A DNA stretch of 64,000 nt from Paracidovorax avenae ATCC 19860 (GTDB lineage: Bacteria; Pseudomonadota; Gammaproteobacteria; Burkholderiales; Burkholderiaceae_C): NCBI RefSeq assembly GCF_000176855.2, contig NC_015138.1:1860001-1924000 (forward strand). Direction: 5' to 3'. Positions 20,586 to 28,749 of the stretch are shown here, in pieces. Positions within the stretch are counted from its first letter, which is position 1. Each line of letters begins with the position of its first letter. The position numbers and the translations under genes are program-made. The notes under the pieces were generated by a model. It worked only from the letters and a program-made list of their open reading frames with translations. It had not been told where the DNA came from and did no database searches.

Positions 20586-20723
20586 CTGGCACAGCGGCAT
20601 CTGCCCCATGCCAGCCCCTTTCACGACCCGTACGAACCCCGCGCAGCAGCGGCTGTTCCGGCGCGTGTGAAGGCCAGATTCGCGCCAGACATTTCCTCCA
20701 CATCCTTTCCCGAGAGGCTTCTT

Positions 20724-20996
20724 GTGAACAAGTCCGAACTGATTGAGCAAATTGCGACCAACGCCGACATCTCCAAGGCAGCCGCTGCGCGCGCCCTGGA
20801 ATCCATGATCGAGTCGGTCAAGAAGACCCTGAAGAAGGGCGGCACGGTGTCTCTGGTCGGTTTCGGCACCTTCGCGGTGGGCAAGCGCGCTGCGCGCACG
20901 GGCCGCAATCCCCGTACGGGCGATACGATTAAGATCAAGGCTGCTAAAGTTCCGAAGTTCCGCCCCGGCAAGGCATTGAAGGATGCCCTCAACTGA
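20724..20996 (+). CDS. hupB: DNA-binding protein HU-beta
   Basis: 90 residues, a histone-like dimer that bends DNA. The family sequence [20 protein letters not shown] starts right after the first codon, and the DNA-gripping arm [15 protein letters not shown] is intact. The start is GTG at 20724, not ATG, chosen because GAGAGG lies seven bases upstream and the protein begins exactly at the HU N-terminus; longer in-frame readings from upstream have no support. The tRNA-Val gene starts 18 bases after the stop with no terminator between, so hupB and the tRNA are probably co-transcribed. Confidence 0.97.
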   Translation: MNKSELIEQIATNADISKAAAARALESMIESVKKTLKKGGTVSLVGFGTFAVGKRAARTGRNPRTGDTIKIKAAKVPKFRPGKALKDALN

Positions 20997-21014
20997 GGCT
21001 CAAGGTTCAAGGTG

Positions 21015-21090
21015 GGGTGCTTAGCTCAGTTGGTAGAGCGGCGCCCTTACAAGGCGTAGGTCGGCGGTTCGACCCCGTCAGCACCCACCA
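21015..21090 (+). tRNA. tRNA-Val (anticodon TAC)
   Basis: 76 bases with encoded CCA. Acceptor GGGTGCT pairs with AGCACCC; D-arm GCTCAGTTGGTAGAGC; anticodon loop CTTACAA with TAC; T-arm GGCGGTTCGACCCCGTC. Lies just after hupB. Confidence 0.97.
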
Positions 21091-21096
21091 CCGATC

Positions 21097-21127
21097 AAAA
21101 GGCGAACGAGAGTTCGCCTTTTCTTTT
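21097..21127 (+). terminator. Terminator after hupB and tRNA-Val
   Basis: AAAAGGCGAAC, loop GAGA, GTTCGCCTTTT then CTTTT: an 11-bp perfect stem with U-tract, seven bases past the tRNA. Confidence 0.92.
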
Positions 21128-21150
21128 GTCGCCATTGAAAGATCGAAACC

Positions 21151-23079
21151 ATGTTCGAATCCATCCGCAAGCACTCCAAGGTCGTCATGATCGTGCTGTT
21201 CTTGCTGATCATTCCGTCGTTTGTGCTCGTGGGCATCGACCGGAACTACTTCACCAGCAAGAGCGCCGTGGTGGCGCGCGTGGATGGCCATGACATCACC
21301 CAGGACGACTGGGACAACGCGCACCGGATGGAGACGGACCGCATCCGCGCGCAGTCGCCCTCGGTCGATGCCAGGCTGCTCGATTCGCCCCGCGCGCGCT
21401 ACGCCACGCTGGAGCGCCTGGTGCGCGACCGCGTGATGCAGGCCGCCGCCGTCAAGATGCACCTGGTCACGAGCGACGCCCAGCTGGCCCGCACGCTGCA
21501 GGGCATTCCCGCCATCGCCGCGCTCAAGCGCCCCGATGGCTCGCTGGATGCCGAGGCCTACCGGGCGCTGGTGGGTTCCCAGGGCCTCACGCCCGAGGGC
21601 TTCGAAAACAACGTGCGCCGCGAGCTCTCCCTCAGCCAGGTGATGGGCGGCGTGATGGGCTCCGCCTTCGCGGCCCAGGAGCCGGCGCGCCTCGCGCTGG
21701 ATTCGCTCTACCAGCGCCGCGAGATCCGCGTCGCCCGCTTCGACGCCAAGGACTTCGCCGCCAAGGTCACGCCGACCGACGACGAACTCCAGGCCTACTA
21801 CAAGGCCCACGAGGCGCAGTTCCGCCAGCCCGAGCATGCCGACGTGCAGTACGTGGTGCTCGACCTGGACGCCGTGCGCGCCAGCATCACGCTGAGCGAG
21901 GACGACCTGCGCAGCTACTACAAGGAAAACCTGGAGCGCCTCGCCGGCAAGGAGGAGCGCCGCGCCAGCCACATCCTGATCAACGCGCCCAAGGACGCTC
22001 CCGCCGCCGACCGCGAGAAGGCCAAGGCCCGCGCGCAGGCGCTGCTGGAGCAGGTGCGCAAGGCGCCGAACACGTTTGCCGAGGTGGCCCGCAAGAACTC
22101 GCAGGACAGCGGCTCCGCGCCCTCCGGTGGCGACCTGGGCTTCTTCAAGCGCGGCGACATGGTCAAGCCGTTCGAGGACGCTGCCTTCTCGATGAAGAAG
22201 GGCGACATCAGCGACTTGGTGGAAAGCGAATACGGCTACCACATCATCCAGCTCAACGACGTCAAGACGCCGAAGCAGCCGACCTTCGAGGAAGTGCGCG
22301 CCAAGCTGGAGACGGAGGCCAAGCAGCAGCAGGCACAGCGCAAGTTCGCCGAACTGGCCGAGGTGTTCTCCAACACCGTGTACGAGCAGGCCGACAGCCT
22401 GCAGCCCGTGGCCGACAAGCTCAAGCTGAAGGTGCAGACTGCCAGCGACGTGACGCGTACGCCGCGCCCCGGCGCCCAGGGCCCGCTGGCCAACGGCCGC
22501 TTCCTGGAGGCCCTGTTCTCGTCCGACTCCGTGCAGAACAAGCGCAACACCGAGGCCATCGAGACGGCGCCCAGCACCCTGGTGGCTGGCCGCATCGCTG
22601 CCTACACGCCGGCGTCCACCCCGTCCTTCGACCAGGTGAAGACCCGCGTGCGCGAACTCTTCGTGGCCGAGCGCTCCGCCGAGCTGGCGCGCAAGGAAGG
22701 CGAGGCCAAGGTGGCCGCCTGGAAGGCCGCTCCGGCCAGCGCCACCGGCCTGGGCGCCCCCGTGACCGTCTCGCGCGACAAGCCCGAAGGCCAGCCCCGC
22801 CCCGTGGTGGATGCCGCGCTGCAGGTGAATGCCGACACGCTGCCCACCTTCGCCGGCACCCCCCTGGGCGCCCAGGGCTACGCCGTCATCAAGGTGGACC
22901 GCATCGTGCCGCGCGACCCCGCGGACCCGGCCGTGGCGCGCCAGCAGCAACAGCAGTACGCCGAAGCCGAGGCCCAGGCCGAAGCCATGGCCTACTACGA
23001 ACTGCTCAAGGACCGCTTCAAGGTCCAGTTCAAGGTGGCCCGCCCGACGGGCGACGGCACCCCCGCCGCGGAAAATTGA
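21151..23079 (+). CDS. ppiD: Periplasmic folding chaperone/PPIase PpiD
   Basis: 642 residues. One N-terminal membrane anchor (VVMIVLFLLIIPSFVLVGI, about 11-29) puts the rest in the periplasm, where PpiD helps proteins leaving the Sec translocon. A SurA-like N-domain is followed by the parvulin rotamase domain from about residue 270 (ASHILI at 273-278, GGDLGFFKRGDMVKPFEDAAF, YGYHIIQL) and a helical C-domain. Start and length fit the family. The gene sits between tRNA-Val and tRNA-His. Confidence 0.96.
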   Translation: MFESIRKHSKVVMIVLFLLIIPSFVLVGIDRNYFTSKSAVVARVDGHDITQDDWDNAHRMETDRIRAQSPSVDARLLDSPRARYATLERLVRDRVMQAAAVKMHLVTSDAQLARTLQGIPAIAALKRPDGSLDAEAYRALVGSQGLTPEGFENNVRRELSLSQVMGGVMGSAFAAQEPARLALDSLYQRREIRVARFDAKDFAAKVTPTDDELQAYYKAHEAQFRQPEHADVQYVVLDLDAVRASITLSEDDLRSYYKENLERLAGKEERRASHILINAPKDAPAADREKAKARAQALLEQVRKAPNTFAEVARKNSQDSGSAPSGGDLGFFKRGDMVKPFEDAAFSMKKGDISDLVESEYGYHIIQLNDVKTPKQPTFEEVRAKLETEAKQQQAQRKFAELAEVFSNTVYEQADSLQPVADKLKLKVQTASDVTRTPRPGAQGPLANGRFLEALFSSDSVQNKRNTEAIETAPSTLVAGRIAAYTPASTPSFDQVKTRVRELFVAERSAELARKEGEAKVAAWKAAPASATGLGAPVTVSRDKPEGQPRPVVDAALQVNADTLPTFAGTPLGAQGYAVIKVDRIVPRDPADPAVARQQQQQYAEAEAQAEAMAYYELLKDRFKVQFKVARPTGDGTPAAEN

Positions 23080-23094
23080 TGCCGGGAATATAGG

Positions 23095-23120
23095 CGGATA
23101 GGTTTTTATCCGGCTATAAT
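23095..23120 (+). promoter_or_regulatory. Hairpin and -10 box upstream of tRNA-His
   Basis: CGGATA-GGTTTTT-TATCCG forms a small hairpin (23095-23113) right after ppiD; a perfect TATAAT lies at 23115-23120, 11 bases before the tRNA. No good -35 box is seen at the expected place. Confidence 0.5.
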
Positions 23121-23130
23121 TCGAGGCTAC

Positions 23131-23207
23131 GGTGGCTGTAGCTCAGTTGGTAGAGTCCAGGATTGTGATTCCTGTCGTCGTGGGTTCGAGTCCCATCAGC
23201 CACCCCA
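23131..23207 (+). tRNA. tRNA-His (anticodon GTG)
   Basis: 76-base tRNA (23132-23207) with encoded CCA, plus the extra 5' G at 23131 that is the G-1 identity base of tRNA-His and pairs with discriminator C73. Anticodon loop ATTGTGATT holds GTG; T-arm GTGGGTTCGAGTCCCAT. Confidence 0.97.
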
Positions 23208-23215
23208 GATAAGCA

Positions 23216-23260
23216 AAGCCGCTACAGCTATGAAAGCTGTAGCGGCTTTTGTCTTTTGTT
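23216..23260 (+). terminator. Terminator after tRNA-His
   Basis: AAGCCGCTACAGCT, loop ATGAA, AGCTGTAGCGGCTT then TTGTCTTTTGTT: a perfect 14-bp stem with T-rich tail. Confidence 0.93.
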
Positions 23261-23412
23261 CCCCATGGTGGGAATCCCTGCTTCATGCACGAGGTGCGCG
23301 CGACGCTTTTCTCCATCCAGGCCCTGCGCGGCATCGCTGACGCGGCGGGCTGCAGCTCGCAGGCAGGCGGCTATTCCGATTACGCCAACCTAGGCGTACC
23401 CCGGTGCCGCCC

Positions 23413-24381
23413 TCAATCCACGCTCGCCCCGGACGACCGCACGAGCCTGGCCCATTTCTCCGTGTCGGCCTGGATGCGGCCCGCGAATTCCTCCGGGGTC
23501 GAGGTCATCGGCGTCGCGCCCTGCGCCAGCAGCTTGTCCGTGGTGGCCTTCTCCTGCGCGATGGCGGTGATGTCCTTGGACAGGCGCTCCACGATGTCCC
23601 GGGGCAGGTTCTTCGGGCCCACGACGCCGAACCACACCTCCACTGCATAGCCCGGCACGCCTGCTTCGGCCATGGTTGGCACGTCGGGCAGCACGGGGGA
23701 GCGTGCCGGGCTGGTCACGGCCAGGGCACGCACGCCGCCGGCCTTCACCTGGGGCAGCGAGCCCGGCAGGTTGTCGAACATGAGCTGGATCTGGTTGGCC
23801 AGCAGGTCCGCCATCGCGGGGCCGCTGCCTTTGTATGGAACGTGCAGGAAGGATGCCCCGGTCATCGACTTGAACAGTTCGCCGGAGAGGTGGTTGGTGG
23901 ATCCGTTGCCGGCGGAGCCCATGTTGATGGAGTCCGGCCGGGACTTTGTGTAGGCGACCAGTTCCGCGACGGACCGGACCGGCAACTGCGGGTTGACCAC
24001 CAGGATGTTCGGCACGCTGGCGAAGGGCGCGACGGGCGTGAAGTCCTTCGCGGGGTCGAACGGCAGTTTCCTGTAGAGCGATCCGTTGATGGACTGGGTG
24101 CCGACCGTGGCGAACAGCAGGGTGTAGCCGTCCGCGGGCGATTTGGCGACCAGATCCGCCCCGATGTTGCCGCCGGCTCCGCCGCGGTTGTCGACGACGA
24201 CCTGCTGCCCCAGCTTTCCGGACAGTCGCGCGGCCAGCAGGCGGCCGAGGTTGTCCGTGGTGCCTCCGGCAGCGAAGGGCACGATGAGGCGGATGGGCTT
24301 GGAAGGATAGGTGTCGGCGCAAGCGCCGGCAGTGCCGAGCGCGAAGGCGGCCAGGGCAGCGAGTTTTGGCAGGGGCTTCAT
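23413..24381 (-). CDS. Bug/TctC-family periplasmic solute receptor (third copy)
   Basis: 322 residues with signal peptide MKPLPKLAALAAFALGTAGA cleaved near CADT, and family start YPSKPIRLIVPFAAGG. AAGGA lies nine bases before the ATG. It follows the ArgH-like lyase by 53 bases on the same strand, so both are likely one transcript from the promoter at 25980-26008. Its ligand is probably the substrate of that lyase, an amino-dicarboxylate or polycarboxylate; this is inference from the pairing. Confidence 0.94.
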   Translation of the reverse strand: MKPLPKLAALAAFALGTAGACADTYPSKPIRLIVPFAAGGTTDNLGRLLAARLSGKLGQQVVVDNRGGAGGNIGADLVAKSPADGYTLLFATVGTQSINGSLYRKLPFDPAKDFTPVAPFASVPNILVVNPQLPVRSVAELVAYTKSRPDSINMGSAGNGSTNHLSGELFKSMTGASFLHVPYKGSGPAMADLLANQIQLMFDNLPGSLPQVKAGGVRALAVTSPARSPVLPDVPTMAEAGVPGYAVEVWFGVVGPKNLPRDIVERLSKDITAIAQEKATTDKLLAQGATPMTSTPEEFAGRIQADTEKWARLVRSSGASVD

Positions 24382-24434
24382 GGCGTGGTCCTTGGGAAGC
24401 GGTGCAGGGCAGGAGGGAAGAGGGGGGCGGACTC

Positions 24435-25937
24435 TCAACGGGCCGCTAGGGCGGCGATCTCGGCCTTGAGCGCCGCGCGGGCGCGGGCCAGGGCGTCCCG
24501 CCGGGCGGCGGCCCGTGCCGTGGATTGCCGGAGGGCCTGGAGTTGCCCGGCGGCGCGCAGCCGGACCAGCGATGGCGCAGGGCCGCCTTCGACGCATCGG
24601 TCCGTGACGCTGGCCACGGGGTCCAGGCACCGCTGTACGGCTGCGCTGTCCAGCTCGATGGTGCGTCCGGTCTGCGCGGTGGCGGTGGTGTTCACCATGT
24701 CCGCCGTGATCGCGTCCGCCGGAAGCCCGGCATCGAGCGCCTCGCGCACCACCGCGCCGACCACGTGGTGTGCCTGCCGGAACGACAGGCCTGCTTCGCG
24801 CACCAGTGCGTCCGCGAGGTCCGTCGCCGTGGAGAAATCGGCCCGGGCCTTGCGCAGCATTGCCTCATGCAGGGGCCGGGCGGAGTCCACCACGAGCCTG
24901 AACAGCGCGAGGCAGCGCGCGCATTCCTCCGCGCTCTCCCAGAGGCTGCGCATGCTTTCGCGGTTACCGTCTCCGCTGTGCGTGAAGTGCGTGCCCTTGA
25001 CCGTCGCCATCGCGGCATTGAGCAGGCCGATGAGATGGCCGGTCTTGCCCTTGAGGTATTCGATCACCACCGGATTCTTCTTCTGCGGCATGATGCTGGA
25101 GGTGCCCGCGACGCTGTCCGGGAACTCGATCAGGCCGAATTCCGGTGTGGCCCACACGTAGAAATCCTGGGCGATGCGTCCCCATGTCACAGCGGCGATG
25201 GCCATCGACGACATCAGCTCCCAGGCGAAATCGCGGGACGCGACTGCATCCAGGGAGTTGCCGACGCATCCCGAGAAGCCCAGCAGCCGGGCCGTTTCCT
25301 GCCGCTGGATCGGGAACGCCGTGCCCGCGATGGCGCCGGCGCCCAGCGGACAGGCGTCGAAGCCTTCGATGGCGACCTCGATGCGCCGGGCATCGCGGGC
25401 CAGCGCATCCGCCAGGGCGGCCAGGTAGTGGCCATACGTGATGGGTTGCGCCGACTGCAGGTGGGTGTAGCCCGGCATGACCACGCCGGCATGCTCCGAG
25501 GCGCGTTCGATGGCCACCTCGCGGACTGCATTCAGCCCTTCCAGTACCCGCAGCCCGGCGTCCCGCGCACGCATCCGGTCGGAGGTCGCCAGGATGTCGT
25601 TGCGGCTGCGCGCCACGTGCAGCCGCCCGCCGGTGTCTGCGCCGGCCAGGGTCATCAGGTGGGCCTCGTAATTGAAGTAGGCATCCTCGCGCTGCGGGTC
25701 GAGCGCCACGGCGCCGGGGCCTTCCTCTTCCATCCGCAGCAGCGCTTCGGCCAGACGTGCGGCGATGTCCCCGGGAACCAGACCCGCCTTGTGGAGCATC
25801 ACCAGGTGTGCCTGGTTGATGTCGGAGAGGCAGGCGAAGCCGCTGGCGAACTCGCGTTCCAGGCGTGGCAGGTAGATGTGCTCGCAAACCTCCTGGGCGG
25901 TGGCCTGCTGCAGGCGGCGGCTGACTTTCGATTCCAT
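24435..25937 (-). CDS. Argininosuccinate lyase-like C-N lyase
   Basis: 500 residues of the fumarase/aspartase superfamily. The superfamily signature is intact as AGTSSIMPQKKNP (near residue 290), and the ArgH-like blocks RLHVARSRND and PGYTHLQSAQPITYG (with the catalytic His) are present. Such enzymes eliminate fumarate from an N-substituted aspartate. It is longer than usual ArgH by about 35 residues, has a very Ala/Arg-rich tail, and lies with a Bug receptor and LysR regulator and not with arginine genes. A catabolic role on a substituted aspartate (for example iminodisuccinate- or EDDS-like compounds) is plausible; a second ArgH is the alternative. Confidence 0.85.
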   Translation of the reverse strand: MESKVSRRLQQATAQEVCEHIYLPRLEREFASGFACLSDINQAHLVMLHKAGLVPGDIAARLAEALLRMEEEGPGAVALDPQREDAYFNYEAHLMTLAGADTGGRLHVARSRNDILATSDRMRARDAGLRVLEGLNAVREVAIERASEHAGVVMPGYTHLQSAQPITYGHYLAALADALARDARRIEVAIEGFDACPLGAGAIAGTAFPIQRQETARLLGFSGCVGNSLDAVASRDFAWELMSSMAIAAVTWGRIAQDFYVWATPEFGLIEFPDSVAGTSSIMPQKKNPVVIEYLKGKTGHLIGLLNAAMATVKGTHFTHSGDGNRESMRSLWESAEECARCLALFRLVVDSARPLHEAMLRKARADFSTATDLADALVREAGLSFRQAHHVVGAVVREALDAGLPADAITADMVNTTATAQTGRTIELDSAAVQRCLDPVASVTDRCVEGGPAPSLVRLRAAGQLQALRQSTARAAARRDALARARAALKAEIAALAAR

Positions 25938-25979
25938 GGGCCTTCTCGATGCGCATCCATGCGCTGTGACGATGGGGCC

Positions 25980-26018
25980 AGTATCGAAACCTCGTAACAT
26001 GCGGTCAAATACGAGGTT
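25980..26018. promoter_or_regulatory. LysR-type operator and promoter between argH-like gene and LysR gene
   Basis: AACCTCGTA, 13 bases, TACGAGGTT: a perfect 9-bp inverted repeat at 25988-26018. On the minus strand TTGACC (26008-26003) and GATACT (25985-25980) are 17 bases apart, a good promoter for the lyase. The repeat arms flank the -35 box, so a bound regulator would affect this promoter directly. Confidence 0.7.
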
Positions 26019-26077
26019 CCGTCAAGTCCATACGGTTTTGTTATGCGCTATCCACCAAACACGAAAGCCACCTATCC

Positions 26078-26944
26078 ATGAAGTTCAAGCAGATCGAGGC
26101 GTTCCGCGTGGTGATGCTGACCCGCTCCATGACGCTGGCCGCCAGCGAACTGCATACCTCGCAGCCCAACATCAGCCGCTTCATCACCCAGCTCGAGGCC
26201 GAGACGGGCATGAAGCTGTTCGAACGCAAGGCCGGGGGGCTGAGCCCCACGCCGGAGGCCGAGGCCTTCTACCAGGAGGTGCAGCGGTCGTTCATCGGGC
26301 TGGATACGCTGGAGGAGTCGGTGCGCCTGATCCGCCGGCTGGGCACGGGTACCCTGCGCGTGGCCGCGTCGCCATCCATCGCCATGAGCGTGATGCCCCA
26401 GGTGATCCGGGCCTTCCGGCAGCGCTATCCGGAGGCGCCGGTGTCCATCCAGACCAGCGATTCACCGGCCGTGGCGAAGTGGACGGCGACCCGTTACTGC
26501 GACATCGGTCTGGCGTCCTACCTGGCGGACACGCCGGGCGTCCAGGCCCGGCACTGGGCCACGGATGAAGGCGTGTGCATCGTTCCGCTCGGGCACCGGC
26601 TCGCCCGCAAGCGCCGGATCGTGGCCGGGGACCTGGACGACGAGCCGTTCGTGTCCCTGTCCCCCGGCGATGGCACGCGCGCGGCGATCGACGGGGCATT
26701 CGAGCCCGACCGGCGCAGGCTGACGCTCGACACGCCGTATGCCGCGACCATCTGCCGCATGGTCGCGATCGGCCTGGGCGTCAGCGTCGTGAATCCGCTG
26801 GTGGTGCGGCATCTGAACATCCCCGGCATCAAGGCGATTGCGTTCCGGCCGCAGGTGCCGTTCCCGCGGTACATCCTGCTGTCGCAGCAGCACGTGGAAT
26901 CCGCCCTGATGGCGGCATTCCTGGAATGCCTGGCCGAGGTGTGA
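26078..26944 (+). CDS. LysR-family transcriptional regulator
   Basis: 288 residues. HTH at about 1-60 (FKQIEAFRVVMLTRSMTLAA, with ELHTSQPNISRFI as recognition helix), then a substrate-binding domain. The overall shape and the early SPTPEAEAFY segment resemble the GcvA-unlike group that includes regulators of amino-acid catabolism such as NocR/OccR-type proteins. It is divergent from the ArgH-like gene with the dyad between them, so it most likely controls that operon. It ends 54 bases before the convergent gene at 26999. Confidence 0.93.
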   Translation: MKFKQIEAFRVVMLTRSMTLAASELHTSQPNISRFITQLEAETGMKLFERKAGGLSPTPEAEAFYQEVQRSFIGLDTLEESVRLIRRLGTGTLRVAASPSIAMSVMPQVIRAFRQRYPEAPVSIQTSDSPAVAKWTATRYCDIGLASYLADTPGVQARHWATDEGVCIVPLGHRLARKRRIVAGDLDDEPFVSLSPGDGTRAAIDGAFEPDRRRLTLDTPYAATICRMVAIGLGVSVVNPLVVRHLNIPGIKAIAFRPQVPFPRYILLSQQHVESALMAAFLECLAEV

Positions 26945-26998
26945 GCCGGACCGGGGGCAGGTGCGCCGGCGGGGCCTGAAGCGAGCGAAAAGGGGCGC

Positions 26999-27481
26999 TC
27001 AGCCTTGCGGCACCGGCCCCGGTGGCGGCAGCAGCCCCTTCTCGCGCAGGATGCCGGTCGCGATCCCGAAGGCATGGTTGGCGACCGGCACGCCGCAGTA
27101 GATGGCGGCCATGAGGATCACCTCCTTGATCTCGTCGGGCGTGAGGCGCGACTCGGGCGGGCCGTCGAGCGCGGCGCGCACGTGCAGCGCGAACTCTTCG
27201 TAGGCATGGATGCCCAGCATCATCGACAGCACCATGAAGCGCCTCGTGCGGTCGCCCAGCGCCGGCCGTCCCCAGATGTCCTGCCAGGCGTGGCGGGTGA
27301 TGAGCTCCTGGAATTCGGCATTGAACGGCGTGCGGTTTTCCAGCGAGCGGTCAACCCAGGCGTCGCCCAGGATGCGGCGGCGGTTGCGCAGGCCGGCCTC
27401 GAAATCCTCGCTGCGGGTGGTGGAAGCGGAAGAGGCGGCGGAGTCCTGTGGAGGAAGAGGCATTTGTGTCATGGTGGTCAT
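26999..27481 (-). CDS. Carboxymuconolactone decarboxylase family protein
   Basis: 160 residues, AhpD/PcaC-like all-helical fold. The segment LGDAWVDRSLENRTPFNAEF and the later HVRAALDGPPESRLTPDEIK then AAIYCGVPVANHAFGIA match the PcaC subgroup, with one Cys only and so not the AhpD CxxC peroxidase. PcaC opens the protocatechuate branch by decarboxylating gamma-carboxymuconolactone, but no pca genes are near. The start is uncertain: ATG at 27481, 27472 and 27463 are all in frame and none has a ribosome site; the longest is given. Confidence 0.82.
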   Translation of the reverse strand: MTTMTQMPLPPQDSAASSASTTRSEDFEAGLRNRRRILGDAWVDRSLENRTPFNAEFQELITRHAWQDIWGRPALGDRTRRFMVLSMMLGIHAYEEFALHVRAALDGPPESRLTPDEIKEVILMAAIYCGVPVANHAFGIATGILREKGLLPPPGPVPQG

Positions 27482-27583
27482 GCGGGGCAGTGGAGGCCTG
27501 TGCGGCGCGTAACGGCGTGGTGGGCGAGGCCGACGGATGGAGATGGGGTTGGTGTGGTGCTGGTGGCTGGCGCCCGTGCCCGC

Positions 27584-27589
27584 GACAAT
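27584..27589 (+). promoter_or_regulatory. Possible -10 box (GACAAT) of a leaderless gene
   Basis: GACAAT ends six bases before the GTG at 27596. The spacing is the same as at pgsA and one base shorter than at uvrC; no ribosome binding site lies between. Confidence 0.35.
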
Positions 27590-27595
27590 CAGCCC

Positions 27596-27895
27596 GTGCA
27601 TTCTTCCCTGATCGCCCTCGTCGCCCTCGTGGTCCTGCTGAGCCTTCCAGCCATTGTCCTTGCATGGCACGTGTGGCGCGACCTCCGGGGAGGGCGCCGC
27701 AATGCGTCGGAACGGTGCTATGCCTGCGGTAACAAGAGCCGGACATTGCGCCCGGTCAGCCATGGCAAAGGCGGTACCTATCTGTACTGCCGGCCTTGCG
27801 CTGACAACGAGGGGTTCAAATCTGCCGTCGCATGGATCGCCCTCGCGTCTTCATTGCTCATCGCTGCTGCCATTCTGGCCGCGCAATGGGCCTGA
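27596..27895 (+). CDS. Small membrane protein with zinc-ribbon between two helices
   Basis: 99 residues if read from the GTG at 27596. The layout is a hydrophobic helix (LIALVALVVLLSLPAIVLAW), a Cys-rich segment with CYAC and, 22 residues on, CRPC, then a second hydrophobic helix (AVAWIALASSLLIAAAILAA). Two CxxC pairs suggest one bound zinc facing one side of the membrane. No family is recognised. An upstream in-frame extension is possible but would lack a clear start. Divergent from the decarboxylase-like gene and convergent with the aminopeptidase gene. Function unknown. Confidence 0.6.
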   Translation: MHSSLIALVALVVLLSLPAIVLAWHVWRDLRGGRRNASERCYACGNKSRTLRPVSHGKGGTYLYCRPCADNEGFKSAVAWIALASSLLIAAAILAAQWA

Positions 27896-27957
27896 TGGTC
27901 CGGGCTGGGCGTTGCGGCACTGGCCCCCCAAGGGGCTTGCCCATGCATGGCGCAAGC

Positions 27958-28749
27958 TCAGATCCCCGCATGTCCGCCCGTCCCGTCGGGCCAGCGCGTC
28001 AGCACCTCGAAGCCCTCGTGCGTCACGGCCACCATGTGTTCCCACTGGGCGGATAGCGACCGGTCCCGCGTGACGACGGTCCAGCCGTCGTCGAGCTGCC
28101 GGGTTGCGGCGCGGCCGGCGTTGAGCATGGGTTCGATGGTGAAGACCATGCCGGGTTCCAGCCGCAGGCCCTCGCCGCGGTTGCCGTAGTGCAGCACGTC
28201 CGGGGCTTCGTGGTAGGCGCGGCCGATGCCGTGGCCGCAGTATTCGCGCACGACGCTGAAGCGTTCCCGGCGGGCCACCGTTTCGATCGCATGGCCGATG
28301 TCGCCCAGGGTCGCGCCGGGCCGCACCTGGCGGATGCCGGCACACAGGGCCTCGTAGGTGCCCTCGACCAGTCGCCGGGCCTGCGCACCCGGAGTGCCCA
28401 CGTAGAACATCCGGCTCGTGTCGCCGAACCAGCCGCCGTGCTGCACGGCGACGTCGATGTTGACGATGTCGCCGTCCTGCAGGACCGTGTTGGCCGAGGG
28501 GATGCCATGGCAGACCACGTGATTCACCGAAGTGAGGATGGTTTTCGGGTAGCCCAGGTAGCCGACGTTGGCCGGCACCGTGCCCTGCACGCCGACGATG
28601 TGCTCGTGGCAGAGGCGGTCCAGCGTCTCCGTGCTCACGCCCGGTACGACATGCGGGCCGATCATGGCCAGCACCTCCGCGGCGAGCCTGCCGGCCTCGC
28701 GCGCCTGGTTCAGGTCCTGTGCCGACTTGAGTGAGATGGTGCGCGCCAT
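27958..28749 (-). CDS. map: Type I methionine aminopeptidase
   Basis: 263 residues. Removes the initiator Met from new proteins. All metal ligands of the family are in place: NIDVAVQ and GDTSRMF (two Asp), GHGIGRAYHEAP (His), FTIEPML (Glu) and QWEHMVAVT (Glu), plus the His of NHVVCHGIP. So it should be active. It is unlikely to be the housekeeping copy, which in proteobacteria usually lies beside rpsB; that locus is not in this window. Its start codon shares one base with the stop of the ParD-like gene (TGATG), so the two are translationally coupled. Confidence 0.92.
   Translation of the reverse strand: MARTISLKSAQDLNQAREAGRLAAEVLAMIGPHVVPGVSTETLDRLCHEHIVGVQGTVPANVGYLGYPKTILTSVNHVVCHGIPSANTVLQDGDIVNIDVAVQHGGWFGDTSRMFYVGTPGAQARRLVEGTYEALCAGIRQVRPGATLGDIGHAIETVARRERFSVVREYCGHGIGRAYHEAPDVLHYGNRGEGLRLEPGMVFTIEPMLNAGRAATRQLDDGWTVVTRDRSLSAQWEHMVAVTHEGFEVLTRWPDGTGGHAGI

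Noticed and set aside
23249..23650. Plus-strand frame after tRNA-His
   Set aside because: Begins inside the terminator and continues antisense into the Bug gene at 23413; no ribosome site or family resemblance. The 152 bases at 23261-23412 hold nothing I can support.
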